NCBI RefSeq assembly: GCF_048548695.1 | Contig: NZ_JBLYIF010000009.1 | Strand: one strand, 5' to 3' | DNA from: Neptuniibacter sp048548695 | Lineage (GTDB): Bacteria > Pseudomonadota > Gammaproteobacteria > Pseudomonadales > Balneatricaceae | DNA: 64,000 bases | Shown here: positions 8,515-17,396 of the stretch, in pieces | How the letters are laid out: each line of letters starts with the position of its first letter | Numbering within the stretch: position 1 is the first letter of the stretch | Notes under the pieces: model-generated | What the model was told of the DNA's origin: nothing | Databases searched by the model: none | Seen by the model: the letters and a program-made list of their open reading frames with translations, nothing else | Program-made: the position numbers and the translations under genes

Positions 8515-8627
8515 AGACCAAAGCTGCCTGTTAAATTCTTAATGTTAGATTTCTAACTGTGGTGACTGAAGCGCCTGTACCCAAACGAAGGCTACTCAAC
8601 ACTGAGAACACAAAAACAGTTCACACA

Positions 8628-9815
8628 CTACAGTCTGGGCAGGTGGACACTAGAAAATATCCAGCGCCACATCTCATTCAGTTGCTGGCGCACCCATGGC
8701 AAGTGGCCATTAATTTTGCCACGTATTTCTGCCAGTGCAGGAGGGGCACAGAATTCTCCCAACACTTTAGAAGCCTGATGAATATCATCAATCAACCAAT
8801 GCTCCAAGCCAAAGTCCTGCAGCAACTCTCGATATTTATGACTCCAACCAAATACCACCACAGGGGTTTCAGTTGCCAGGCTCGATACCACACCATGATA
8901 CCGGGATGAAAACACAAACTCAGCCCCAGCGATGTAAGCCTTAATCAACAAAGCGTCCGCAGGATTAAGCACCCGCACCTGATCAAGGTCAGAGAGCTGT
9001 TGGCATATTGCCAGATCTTTCACACCCTCATGATTCAGCATAATCGGTTCGACATTTAACTGCCTGGATAACCTGATGAACTCCCTCGCTACGGAGATAT
9101 ATTCTGCATGATCAACTGCACCCGCCTCCAAGACTTTATTATTGGGGATAAATAAAGAATATGGCTTAGTGGCAGGCAATGAAGTACCACAATCCAAAAG
9201 GAAAGTAATATCAGGGTAAAGTCTGGCTTTCTTAATAAAGGGCACTAAATACTGAGCTGATTGTCGATCCCGGACACAAACACAAGCCGCACAGTCGAGA
9301 CTAGGTTTTAAACTGGTTTTAAAGCCATCAGTGTCAAATGGCCCAAAGGACTGAGGCAGGAAAACCAGAGGCTTATTCTGTGCTTGCCAACCGGCTCTGC
9401 GGTCTTCCAAGCGCCGCTGCGCCTTAGCACTGCCCCAATAATCTCCATAGGCAAACCCTGAAGCATCGATCACCAGATCAACATCTTGCTCCAGAACAAT
9501 ATCCAGGCGATCTCTTTGTTCGCGTGGCAACCAAGAAAAAGCGCGATAAATAGAAGGCCGCCGCTGACTTTTCGTCAGTCTGTTTGTTTTTAGTGTGCTG
9601 AGCAGGCTCTGTAAGCGGCCGGCACCATTCTTTAAGCACCGCTTAATACCCAACTTTTTAAGTTCCGGCTCCGGGAGCTTCTGGGCCGTAGCAAATATAC
9701 AATTACCAAACTGCTTATTGCATGACTGCATCACAGCACGAGCCAATAGCTCAGCACCACGGTTAGGTAAACCAATGCCAATCAACTCTATATAAACTGG
9801 ACGCTTTTTACTCAT
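8628..9815 (-). CDS. polysaccharide pyruvyl transferase family protein
   Basis: A 395-residue protein of the PS_pyruv_trans (CsaB/WcaK-like) fold. It begins with a glycine-rich loop (IGIGLPNRGAELLARAVM), has VFLPQSFGPFDTDGFK in the middle, ACVCVRDRQSAQYL, and near the end SSRYHGVVSSLA with Arg305 and His307 that are near-invariant in the family. Members add ketal pyruvate to sugars of surface polymers, or act in colanic-acid-type synthesis. Its start overlaps the end of the nitroreductase-like gene by 8 bp, suggesting translational coupling. The predicted job is modification of an envelope polysaccharide; the sugar is unknown. Confidence 0.85.
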   Translation of the reverse strand: MSKKRPVYIELIGIGLPNRGAELLARAVMQSCNKQFGNCIFATAQKLPEPELKKLGIKRCLKNGAGRLQSLLSTLKTNRLTKSQRRPSIYRAFSWLPREQRDRLDIVLEQDVDLVIDASGFAYGDYWGSAKAQRRLEDRRAGWQAQNKPLVFLPQSFGPFDTDGFKTSLKPSLDCAACVCVRDRQSAQYLVPFIKKARLYPDITFLLDCGTSLPATKPYSLFIPNNKVLEAGAVDHAEYISVAREFIRLSRQLNVEPIMLNHEGVKDLAICQQLSDLDQVRVLNPADALLIKAYIAGAEFVFSSRYHGVVSSLATETPVVVFGWSHKYRELLQDFGLEHWLIDDIHQASKVLGEFCAPPALAEIRGKINGHLPWVRQQLNEMWRWIFSSVHLPRL

Positions 9816-10806
9816 AAACCTTTAACAAACTTTGGGGTGATTTTTTTTGTGAAAAAGGAATTAAGGCATCCGGGTCAGGGTAGCCAAAACCGACTAACAT
9901 AATAGGCACATGGAAACTTTCTAAATCAAGCAAATCCCGGGCAGACTGGTGATTGGCCTCCACATCAGGCCAATTAATCGGCACACTGGCCAACCCTTGC
10001 GCAGTAAAGCCCAGCATAAGTTGAGATGTTGCCAATGCTGAATCTATATAAATCAGATGCCGGTCACGCGCTAGTGCAAAATTAGAAAGGTCTCCCAACA
10101 CCATAATCAAATGTGGCAGCTCATTACCAAACCCCGCAGTACCAAAGGGCAGGTTTACGATCTGCTGTTTGATACAAGGATTTTCTATTAACAAATAACG
10201 ATACGGCTGCCTGTTGCAGGCAGATGCTGCCTGCGTCGCACAGCTGACGGCATGCTCAACCTGATGCCGCATAACCTTTCGATCTTCAAACCAGCGGCAA
10301 GAGACTCTGTTTTCACATAATTGAAGGAAACGATCAGCATCGAAACCACTGTCGTGTGTTATCTCACGAAATGAGAACGGAGTTTTATCTGAGCCTGATA
10401 TATGTGCAACAACAATCTGTCGAAACGCCTGATAAGCCAGAGCAACTTTATCGTCACTTTTCTCAACGGTATCAAAATAGCGACTCAAGACAGCATTAGA
10501 CCACTCAAGCTCTGCCTCATCATGACAACCGGAAGATACTGCCGCTTGATATGCCTGGACTGTTTCACCAATATACTTTTCTGCGAAAGTTTTTTTCGCA
10601 TTTGGAAAACACAGACCTTTCTCGAGACGATGAGTGTTCCGCCGGAGCAACGGAGAGTGCTGCTGGGCCGGCTGATGATCGACTTTATAAGCCGCAACAC
10701 CCGATCGAACGGCCTTTATTTCACCTGCGAAGACCTCTTGCCCTTTACTAGACTTGCGTTTGTTACCCCTACCGAACAACTTCAGCAACTCTTTTTTCAA
10801 ACCCAT
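9808..10806 (-). CDS. nitroreductase-fold protein of polysaccharide clusters
   Basis: A 332-residue protein. Residues ~1-150 are a basic and helical extension with RRNTHRLEKGLCFP. Residues ~165-325 carry an FMN nitroreductase-like domain: VSCRWFEDRKV, ACNRQPYRYLLIE and LMLGFTAQGLASVPINWPD. The extended N terminus with an RLEKGL motif is seen in nitroreductase-like proteins encoded beside pyruvyl transferases in exopolysaccharide loci. Free oxidoreductases of this family are normally ~200 residues. The 8-bp overlap with the pyruvyl transferase gene argues for joint function. The redox substrate is unknown; classic nitroreductase activity should not be assumed. Confidence 0.75.
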   Translation of the reverse strand: MGLKKELLKLFGRGNKRKSSKGQEVFAGEIKAVRSGVAAYKVDHQPAQQHSPLLRRNTHRLEKGLCFPNAKKTFAEKYIGETVQAYQAAVSSGCHDEAELEWSNAVLSRYFDTVEKSDDKVALAYQAFRQIVVAHISGSDKTPFSFREITHDSGFDADRFLQLCENRVSCRWFEDRKVMRHQVEHAVSCATQAASACNRQPYRYLLIENPCIKQQIVNLPFGTAGFGNELPHLIMVLGDLSNFALARDRHLIYIDSALATSQLMLGFTAQGLASVPINWPDVEANHQSARDLLDLESFHVPIMLVGFGYPDPDALIPFSQKKSPQSLLKVYE

Positions 10807-11008
10807 ACCAATAACCGAGACAGCGGATAAGTTAGCGCGCAGTATTAGATATTTTGTATCAACTATCTACAAAATATTTACAGAAAACGTTCCAGAATTA
10901 ACAGACAGATGATATGGACTAGCGATTCCGCGTAAAATTGGAGCTCTGCTCGCCTCAAGCCGAACAAAGCAAGACCTCTCAACTATTCGAGAAGGACCGT
11001 AATAAAAC

Positions 11009-12286
11009 TTAAGCTTTACCAATGCAATGGTTGTTGTGCAGTGAAAACTGACCAGCGCCTTTCTCCCACTCAAAATAGTCAAGGCACCTGAAAATACTGA
11101 TACCAATCACCATCAGATAAAACAACCTACTGCTTCTCAGCACTGCTTCTGTTAATCCACCCACAGCCAAGGTTGCAACGATTATCAGTACAGCGTACCG
11201 ATAACGAGTTCTCATACCGATCAAAGCCCCAGCTAACAGCAGGCACCAGACTATGACCCCAGGAATACCCTGTTTGGCAAACGCATCAAGGTACTGGTTA
11301 TGGAAATGACCATATCTAACTAATACACCGGGGTCATATCCATGCTGCTCGATAAACGCCGACGCTTTTTGCCTGATCTGGACATAGTCTGTGCCTGCCC
11401 CAGTTAGAGGTTCACTAACACCCAGATAAAGTGCGGTATGCCACATTTGGAGCCGATGTCCCACCCCTGTATTCAAATTTCCATCCAGAGTTCTTTGTAC
11501 TTCCATTTGTGTTCTTTTAACTGCGCGGTCAAAAATATTAGCATTTGCCGCAATCAAGACCAAAACTGAAATGAACACTGTGATCAACATGACTAACTTC
11601 AGTCTTGATATGTAGCCTCTGCGAAGAACTTGCCAAATCAGGAACAGTATTACTGCTAAAAGAATAAGCGCAATGCCTCTGGTGCCCGTTGCATATGCAC
11701 CCACGGCCCCCACGCAACCCGCCATCAAAAACAACAATCGAAACCAACGGTTTTTATATATTCCGATATAAAAAAAACAGATCAGGCTTACTGTGATTAC
11801 CAGATACCCATACCGGATAGGGTTTGTCATGGTGCCTGCCCTAGGCAGCTCAAGAATGAACTTTTCATAAATGGCATAGCCACCAGCAGCCAACGCCGCA
11901 ATCGCTATAGCAATACCGACAACCTGATGACTGAAGCCATACCGCAGCAGGTACAGGAAGATAAAAACGGCAGCCACAGCCTTAGCCGGTTTATCATAAT
12001 CGTCACCCAATGGGACGGCATGAGCCCACAAGTGCAATAGATGAAAAAGCCCAAACGCAAACAGACTGATGATCCACCATTTCTGGCTAGACCATATTTG
12101 AGGTATTTTTTTCAGACTCGGGATTAAAAACAGCAGGCTGCACAGCAACAAAAGTGAGGTCGCTGGAGATTTATTGCCGACAATGCTGTTCGCAAGAAAC
12201 CAAAACACCAACAAGCTGTTCAAGCCAAATATCAACTTGAAAAACAAGTCTTTACGCCAAAATAGATAGTCTTGATTGATATGCAC
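11009..12286 (-). CDS. O-antigen ligase/polymerase family membrane protein (Wzy_C)
   Basis: A 425-residue polytopic protein with about ten to twelve membrane helices. The Wzy_C region holds GVGHRLQMWHTALY, a periplasmic loop ending GHFHNQYLDAFAKQG and then IPGVIVWCLLLAG. The Arg and His of these motifs are the usual functional residues of WaaL/Wzy-type enzymes that join lipid-linked glycans. The frame is open back to 12430, inside hisD, but the hisD terminator lies at 12357-12385. The GTG at 12286 has GAAGG five bases upstream and is the better start. Whether it polymerises repeat units or ligates to lipid A-core cannot be told from sequence. Confidence 0.85.
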   Translation of the reverse strand: MHINQDYLFWRKDLFFKLIFGLNSLLVFWFLANSIVGNKSPATSLLLLCSLLFLIPSLKKIPQIWSSQKWWIISLFAFGLFHLLHLWAHAVPLGDDYDKPAKAVAAVFIFLYLLRYGFSHQVVGIAIAIAALAAGGYAIYEKFILELPRAGTMTNPIRYGYLVITVSLICFFYIGIYKNRWFRLLFLMAGCVGAVGAYATGTRGIALILLAVILFLIWQVLRRGYISRLKLVMLITVFISVLVLIAANANIFDRAVKRTQMEVQRTLDGNLNTGVGHRLQMWHTALYLGVSEPLTGAGTDYVQIRQKASAFIEQHGYDPGVLVRYGHFHNQYLDAFAKQGIPGVIVWCLLLAGALIGMRTRYRYAVLIIVATLAVGGLTEAVLRSSRLFYLMVIGISIFRCLDYFEWEKGAGQFSLHNNHCIGKA

Positions 12287-12356
12287 GCTAACCTTCACCC
12301 TGCCCACAATATTTTGACATAAGTGAAGATAAAACAGCCCTACGTCCAACATACTG

Positions 12357-12385
12357 ACAAAAAGAAGGGAGGCTAAAGCCCCCCT
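12357..12385 (-). terminator. rho-independent terminator after hisD
   Basis: On the minus strand AGGGGGGC-TTTA-GCCTCCCT forms an 8-bp stem with one G-T pair, followed by TTCTTTTT. It starts 10 bases past the hisD stop and separates the his/murA operon from the polysaccharide cassette. Confidence 0.8.
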
Positions 12386-12395
12386 GATTAATCCG

Positions 12396-13703
12396 TTAAT
12401 CCTTGATGCGGTACTCGGCAGAACGCGCATGGGCAGTCAAGCTTTCACCCCGCGCCAATACTGACGCCACTTTACCCATCTCAGAAGCGCCGTCATGAGA
12501 GAACATAATCAGCGAAGAGCGCTTCTGGAAATCATACACACCCAAGGGCGAAGAGAATCTCGCAGTACCGGATGTTGGCAGCACGTGATTGGGACCTGCA
12601 CAGTAATCACCCAGAGCCTCTGCGGTGTAGCGCCCCATAAAAATGGCACCCGCATGGCGAATTTTTGGCAGCAAGCTTTCAGGATCAGCAACAGACAGCT
12701 CAAGGTGCTCCGGTGCTATACGATTAGAGACCTCACACGCCTCATCCATATCCTTAACCTTGATCAACGCGGCACGATTAACCATCGACGGCTCGATAAT
12801 CGCTTTGCGTTCCATTGTTGGTAACAGTTTATTGATGCTGGCTTCCACCGCTGCAATAAATTCAGCGTCCGGGCTAACCAAAATCGGCTGGGCATCCTCA
12901 TCATGCTCCGCTTGGGAGAACAGATCCATGGCGACCCAATCAGGATCGGTTTGCCCATCACACACCACCAGAATTTCGGAAGGACCGGCAATCATGTCAA
13001 TGCCCACCGCTCCGAACACAGCACGTTTGGCCGTGGCAACGAAGATATTGCCCGGGCCAACGATCTTGTCGACTTTAGGCACTGTCTCAGTACCATAAGC
13101 CAAAGCAGCCACAGCCTGCGCACCACCGACACAGAATACCCGATCCACACCTGATAACGCTGCCGCCGCCAATACCAGCTCATTGACCTCACCACCGGGG
13201 GTTGGCACAACCATGATGATCTCTGCAACACCCGCCACTTTGGCCGGGAGCGCATTCATCAGCACTGAAGATGGATATGCCGCCTTACCGCCGGGCACAT
13301 ATAAACCTACTTTATCCACTGGAGTAACTTGCTGGCCCAACATGGTGCCATCGGCTTCGGTGTAACTCCATGACTCACCTTTCTGGCGTTCATGGTAACT
13401 ACGTACCCGGTCAGCAGCCACTTCCAGCGCTTGACGCTGCTCTGTCGGCAAGTTATCGAGAGACTGATGCAGGCGTTCTTTTGACATTTCCAGCTCTGCC
13501 ATACTGGCAGCGGGACAGTTATCAAAGCGCTCGGTGTATTCCAGCACAGCGGCATCACCTTCAGTACGCACACGATGCAAGATCTCGTTGACAACCTGGT
13601 TTACCTTGCCATCAGACACCGATTCCCACGCCAGTAAACGATCCAGCTGCTGATTAAAGTCAGGCTGAGTAGAATCGAGTTTCGTTAGCGCTAGTTGGCT
13701 CAT
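12396..13703 (-). CDS. hisD: histidinol dehydrogenase
   Basis: A 435-residue, full-length HisD. Visible motifs are VPGGKAAYPSSVLMNALPAKVAG, GGAQAVAALAYGT, KIVGPGNIFVATAK, MIAGPSEILVV, the zinc/catalytic AEHDEDAQ segment and LPTSGTARFSSPLGV near the end. It oxidises L-histidinol to histidine in two NAD-dependent steps. The gene overlaps the hisG stop by four bases. Transcription ends at the hairpin directly downstream. In pseudomonads hisC would follow hisD; here it does not. Confidence 0.97.
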   Translation of the reverse strand: MSQLALTKLDSTQPDFNQQLDRLLAWESVSDGKVNQVVNEILHRVRTEGDAAVLEYTERFDNCPAASMAELEMSKERLHQSLDNLPTEQRQALEVAADRVRSYHERQKGESWSYTEADGTMLGQQVTPVDKVGLYVPGGKAAYPSSVLMNALPAKVAGVAEIIMVVPTPGGEVNELVLAAAALSGVDRVFCVGGAQAVAALAYGTETVPKVDKIVGPGNIFVATAKRAVFGAVGIDMIAGPSEILVVCDGQTDPDWVAMDLFSQAEHDEDAQPILVSPDAEFIAAVEASINKLLPTMERKAIIEPSMVNRAALIKVKDMDEACEVSNRIAPEHLELSVADPESLLPKIRHAGAIFMGRYTAEALGDYCAGPNHVLPTSGTARFSSPLGVYDFQKRSSLIMFSHDGASEMGKVASVLARGESLTAHARSAEYRIKD

Positions 13704-14353
13704 GCGTTAGCCTCCATCCGACGACGTTCAACTGCCGCGGTCAGCTTGTCCAGAATCGGCTGAATCTGGCGATATTTCATTTTCATGGAAGGTTGCCCCA
13801 CCACCAGCCTGGAGCTGATATCGGCAATCTCTTCCATCGGTTCAAGACCATTGGCCCGCAAGGTATTGCCGGTATCAACAATATCAACAATGCGGTCAGC
13901 CAAGCCTAGAATGGGCGCAAGCTCCATAGCACCATAGAGTTTGATGATATCAACTTGAGTACCCTGCTTAGCGAAGTAGTCTCGAGTGACATTAACAAAC
14001 TTGCTGGCCACCTTCATGCGGCCCTGAACAGGTTCAGCGTTCTTGGGACCTGCCACCATCAACCGGCACCGCGAGATATTCAGGTCCAAAGGTTCATATA
14101 ACCCTGCAGCACCATGCTCCATCAGCACATCTTTACCCGCAACACCCATATCCGCACCACCGTACTCCACGTACGTAGGCACATCGGTCGCCCGGATGAC
14201 AACCAGTTTGATGTTGTCATGATTGGTAGCAAAGATCAGTTTACGGCTTTTATGAATATCTTCTGCCGGCACAATGCCTGCTTCTTCCAGCAAAGGCAGG
14301 GTTTCATCCAAGATACGTCCCTTGGATAGCGCAATGGTCAGTTGTTGCTTCAT
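13700..14353 (-). CDS. hisG: ATP phosphoribosyltransferase, short form
   Basis: A 217-residue enzyme for the first step of histidine synthesis (ATP plus PRPP to phosphoribosyl-ATP). It begins QLTIALSKGRILDETLPLL. The PRPP-binding region is IVDIVDTGNTLRANGLE. It is the short form, lacking the C-terminal regulatory domain, so by family knowledge it should work with a HisZ subunit, which is not in the window. It sits between murA and hisD with a 4-bp overlap onto hisD. Confidence 0.96.
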   Translation of the reverse strand: MKQQLTIALSKGRILDETLPLLEEAGIVPAEDIHKSRKLIFATNHDNIKLVVIRATDVPTYVEYGGADMGVAGKDVLMEHGAAGLYEPLDLNISRCRLMVAGPKNAEPVQGRMKVASKFVNVTRDYFAKQGTQVDIIKLYGAMELAPILGLADRIVDIVDTGNTLRANGLEPMEEIADISSRLVVGQPSMKMKYRQIQPILDKLTAAVERRRMEANA

Positions 14354-14367
14354 GGTCTTCCTAGCCC

Positions 14368-15630
14368 TCAGCCCGGAACACGTTTGATACGTGCACCGAG
14401 GAGCTGCAGTTTTTCCTCAATACATTCATAACCACGGTCGATGTGGTAGATGCGATCAATCACCGTATCACCATTGGCAACCAGCCCTGCAATAACCAGA
14501 CTGGCAGAGGCACGCAGGTCGGTTGCCATCACTGGCGCCCCCTGCAAACGCTCAACCCCTTCGACCACAGCGGTATTACCATCAATGGTAATTTTCGCCC
14601 CCATGCGCATCATTTCCTGCATGTGCATAAAGCGGTTTTCAAATATGGTTTCTTTCAGAATACTGACCCCTTCAGAGACCGCATTCATAGCAGAAAATTG
14701 CGCCTGCATATCTGTCGGGAAAGCCGGATAAGGTGCAGTCGTAATATTCACCGCTTTAGGACGATTGCCCTTCATATCGAGATCAATCCAGTCTTCACCG
14801 GTACTGATACAAGCGCCCGCCTCTTCCAACTTCTGTAATACTGCATCCAGAATCAGCGGCGAGGTATTTTTTATCCGGATATTGCCACGAGTCGCCGCCA
14901 CTGCCGTCAGGTAGGTGCCAGTTTCAATACGGTCGGCAACCACTGAGTAGGTGCAACCATGCAGTGACTCAACACCGTTCACAATAATAGTATCGGTACC
15001 ATGCCCGGTAATATCAGCACCCATGGCGATCAGGCACTGCGCCAAATCAGTGATCTCAGGTTCCCGGGCAGCATTTTCAATAATGGTTTGACCGTCAGCC
15101 AACGTCGCCGCCATGAGAATATTTTCGGTGCCGGTAACTGTCACCGTATCGAAAAACACTCGGGCACCCTTGAGGCGACCATTGCTGCGTGCACGAATAT
15201 AACCACCTTCAACAGTGATGTCTGCACCCATGGCCCGCAGACCCTGAATATGCAGATCCACCGGACGCGAACCAATAGCACAGCCACCTGGCAGAGAGAC
15301 TTCCGCTTCACCAAAGTGAGCCAGCATAGGCCCTAGCACCAGGATAGATGCACGCATGGTTTTGACCAGCTCATAGGGCGCACACAAGGACTTAATTGTG
15401 GTGGCATCCACTTCAACACTGAGCTTTTCGTCAATAACCAGTTCGACACCCATGCGTCGCAACAACTCCAGCATGGTAGTAATGTCATGCAGGTGAGGCA
15501 GGTTGCACACGGTAACGGGTTTATCTGCCAACAGTGTCGCTGCCAGAATTGGCAAGGCCGAGTTCTTGGCACCAGAGATGCGCACCTCACCAGAGAGTTG
15601 CTCACCACCGGTAATAATTAGTTTATCCAT
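14368..15630 (-). CDS. murA: UDP-N-acetylglucosamine 1-carboxyvinyltransferase
   Basis: A 420-residue MurA that transfers enolpyruvate from PEP to UDP-GlcNAc, the first committed step of peptidoglycan synthesis in the cytoplasm. Lys22-Asn23 (SGAKNSALP) and the fosfomycin-target Cys117 (PGGCAIGSRP) are present, so the Cys-to-Asp resistant variant is not. The frame is open to 15672, but that would overlap ibaG. The ATG at 15630 matches the family N terminus (MDKLIITGG). It lies 20 bases after ibaG and 14 before hisG, probably in one operon. Confidence 0.97.
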   Translation of the reverse strand: MDKLIITGGEQLSGEVRISGAKNSALPILAATLLADKPVTVCNLPHLHDITTMLELLRRMGVELVIDEKLSVEVDATTIKSLCAPYELVKTMRASILVLGPMLAHFGEAEVSLPGGCAIGSRPVDLHIQGLRAMGADITVEGGYIRARSNGRLKGARVFFDTVTVTGTENILMAATLADGQTIIENAAREPEITDLAQCLIAMGADITGHGTDTIIVNGVESLHGCTYSVVADRIETGTYLTAVAATRGNIRIKNTSPLILDAVLQKLEEAGACISTGEDWIDLDMKGNRPKAVNITTAPYPAFPTDMQAQFSAMNAVSEGVSILKETIFENRFMHMQEMMRMGAKITIDGNTAVVEGVERLQGAPVMATDLRASASLVIAGLVANGDTVIDRIYHIDRGYECIEEKLQLLGARIKRVPG

Positions 15631-15650
15631 CGGGTTATCCGGACTGGGTA

Positions 15651-15893
15651 TTAGTTCTGGACCGTCTGCCACTGGGCAGGCGTATACGTTTTGATGGTCA
15701 GAGCGTGAATCGTGCCATTGGCAATATGCTCTTTAAGACAGGCATAAACAAGCTGCTGCGACTTCACCGGGCGTAGGCCCTCAAATAGATCGCCCACCAC
15801 TGTCACCTGAAAATCGCAACCTTCGCCAGCTGTGGTCACTACGCAGTTTTCTAACTGTGCTTCCAGGATCTGCTTGACCTCTTCCGCTTGCAT
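15651..15893 (-). CDS. ibaG: BolA family protein IbaG
   Basis: An 80-residue BolA-like protein with the beta-alpha-beta core FQVTVVGDLFEGLRPVKSQQLVY and the C-terminal IHALTIKTYTPAQW. BolA/IbaG proteins pair with monothiol glutaredoxins and handle Fe-S clusters; a conserved Cys or His serves as ligand. It sits between the mla operon and murA, its usual place in gammaproteobacteria. It heads the ibaG-murA-hisG-hisD group, since a terminator precedes it. Confidence 0.93.
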   Translation of the reverse strand: MQAEEVKQILEAQLENCVVTTAGEGCDFQVTVVGDLFEGLRPVKSQQLVYACLKEHIANGTIHALTIKTYTPAQWQTVQN

Positions 15894-15950
15894 GCAATGT
15901 TCTCCGCACTGTCAATAAAATCAGGCGCTCAATCATACCGGAAGACAATA

Positions 15951-15976
15951 AAAAAGGCGATGCCAAGCACCGCCTT
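15951..15976 (-). terminator. probable terminator of the mla operon
   Basis: On the minus strand AAGGCG and CGCCTT form a stem around an 11-base loop and are followed by a T run. It lies between mlaB and ibaG, separating the two transcription units. Confidence 0.65.
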
Positions 15977-16003
15977 ATGATCCTGCTTCAGGGATTACGA
16001 TCA

Positions 16004-16294
16004 CTAGTTCAACTCATGATCCAAACCGACCAGTCTGGCAATTGACAATAGTTCATCCGGCACTGCAACCGCCTGAATCGCAACCCCAAGCTCACGGCTT
16101 TTACGCTGACAACAAAGCCAAAACGACAACGCTGAGCTATCAACCGTGGTCACCTCAGAAAAATCAACCCTGACCTCACCCTGCAAACCTGAAAGCAAGC
16201 GCTCAGCTTGCTGCTGCAGTGGCACAATATCACTGAACCGCAAGGGTCCTTGCAAGGCAAGACAGTTCTTCTCCTGCAGCTGCACCTCAGCCAT
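16004..16294 (-). CDS. mlaB: phospholipid transport STAS protein MlaB
   Basis: A 96-residue STAS-domain protein with the phosphorylatable-type motif VDSSALSFWL. MlaB binds the ATPase MlaF and stabilises the MlaFEDB complex in the inner membrane. The frame is open far into mlaC, but the ATG at 16294 begins one base after the mlaC stop, a typical coupled arrangement, and matches the family length. It is the last gene of the operon. Confidence 0.88.
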   Translation of the reverse strand: MAEVQLQEKNCLALQGPLRFSDIVPLQQQAERLLSGLQGEVRVDFSEVTTVDSSALSFWLCCQRKSRELGVAIQAVAVPDELLSIARLVGLDHELN

Positions 16295-16295
16295 A

Positions 16296-16937
16296 TCAGG
16301 CGCCACCTTTGCCCGGGTCAACCATATTTTCCCAGTTAGTGATCGCCTGACCAACATCACCATTACTGCGTTGAATAATATCAGCAAACTGATTTTTGAA
16401 CGTCAGCCTGAGGTTTACGCCATCCACCAGCACGTTCACCAGCCGCCAGCTAGTTTCTTCTTTAACCATGTAATACACCACACCGTAGCGGGTACCGGTA
16501 TCCCCGATAATATCCACAGTCACAACCTGCTTGCCGGGTTCAGGACTATCAACACGAGGCTGTTGAATTTCATAGCCGGTAATACTGAACCCCACCATCG
16601 CCCTGGCGTAAGTTTTCAGCAAAGTCGTTTTGAACACACCAGAGAAGTGCTTGTGCTGTTCGGGCGTCGCACGACGGAAATATTTCCCCATCACGACACG
16701 GGAGATATAATCAAAGTCCACTACCGGTGCCAAAACACTATCGATGGCTGCAATCAAATCCGGCTCACGCTCAGGGGCCTTCAGGGACTCATCATTCAAC
16801 AGTTCAATCATCTGGCTGGACTTATCGTCCACCACCGCACTGGCCTCCTGCCAGCTTGCATTTACCTGCCCAATACACAACAACATCAGGGCCAGAGTCA
16901 CACACGAATGCTTAATTGCAGTTGCAAAACCTTTCAT
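16296..16937 (-). CDS. mlaC: periplasmic phospholipid carrier MlaC
   Basis: A 213-residue protein with a signal peptide (ALMLLCIGQVNA) and the MlaC/Ttg2D fold: PVVDFDYISRVVMGKYFRRATPEQ, TLLKTYARAMVGF and WRLVNVLVDGVNL. It shuttles phospholipids between the outer-membrane MlaA-porin complex and MlaD. It lies five bases after mlaD. MlaA is not in the window. Confidence 0.95.
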   Translation of the reverse strand: MKGFATAIKHSCVTLALMLLCIGQVNASWQEASAVVDDKSSQMIELLNDESLKAPEREPDLIAAIDSVLAPVVDFDYISRVVMGKYFRRATPEQHKHFSGVFKTTLLKTYARAMVGFSITGYEIQQPRVDSPEPGKQVVTVDIIGDTGTRYGVVYYMVKEETSWRLVNVLVDGVNLRLTFKNQFADIIQRSNGDVGQAITNWENMVDPGKGGA

Positions 16938-16942
16938 GATCT

Positions 16943-17395
16943 TTACTCACTCGCCTTGTTTAACAAGAATTTACCCACCAGATCTTCCAATACCAACGCT
17001 GACTGGGTATCACTGATATAATCGCCTTCCTTCAGCACCTCATCCTCAGCACCAACGGAAACACCGATGTATTTTTCCCCCAGCAGACCGGCTGTCAGAA
17101 TCATGGCGGAAGTATCTTTGGTTAAATAATCCACACTATTAAAGATCTGCATCTCTACCCGCGCCATCAGCATCTGCTCATCCAGTTCTATATTGGTCAC
17201 CCGGCCAATCTGCACACCAGACATGGTGACTTTAGACCGCGCGGTCAAACCGCCAATATTTTCAAACCGAGCATAAACCGTGTAAGTGCCTTCGGCGTTG
17301 GACACATTCAGCCCACTGACATTCAGCGCCAAAACCACCAATGCGATAATCCCTGCCAATAGAAAGGCACCCACGCTGATCTCTGTGATCCGCAT
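16943..17395 (-). CDS. mlaD: phospholipid transport MCE protein MlaD
   Basis: A 150-residue protein with one N-terminal membrane helix (VGAFLLAGIIALVVLALNV) and a single MCE domain (YTVYARFENIGGLTARSKVTM, then GRVTNIELD and LGEKYIGVSVGAE). MlaD forms a hexameric ring that binds lipid on the periplasmic side of MlaE. It is somewhat shorter than the 183-residue E. coli protein, lacking part of the C-terminal tail. It starts one base after the mlaE stop. Confidence 0.95.
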   Translation of the reverse strand: MRITEISVGAFLLAGIIALVVLALNVSGLNVSNAEGTYTVYARFENIGGLTARSKVTMSGVQIGRVTNIELDEQMLMARVEMQIFNSVDYLTKDTSAMILTAGLLGEKYIGVSVGAEDEVLKEGDYISDTQSALVLEDLVGKFLLNKASE

Positions 17396-17396
17396 A

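Noticed and set aside
8544..8557. Palindrome GTTAGA-TT-TCTAAC upstream of the GT2 gene.
   Set aside because: Short and AT-rich with no link to a promoter or T run; could be chance.
7573..12430. Search for hisC between degS and hisD.
   Set aside because: None of the frames has aminotransferase motifs; the place is taken by polysaccharide genes.
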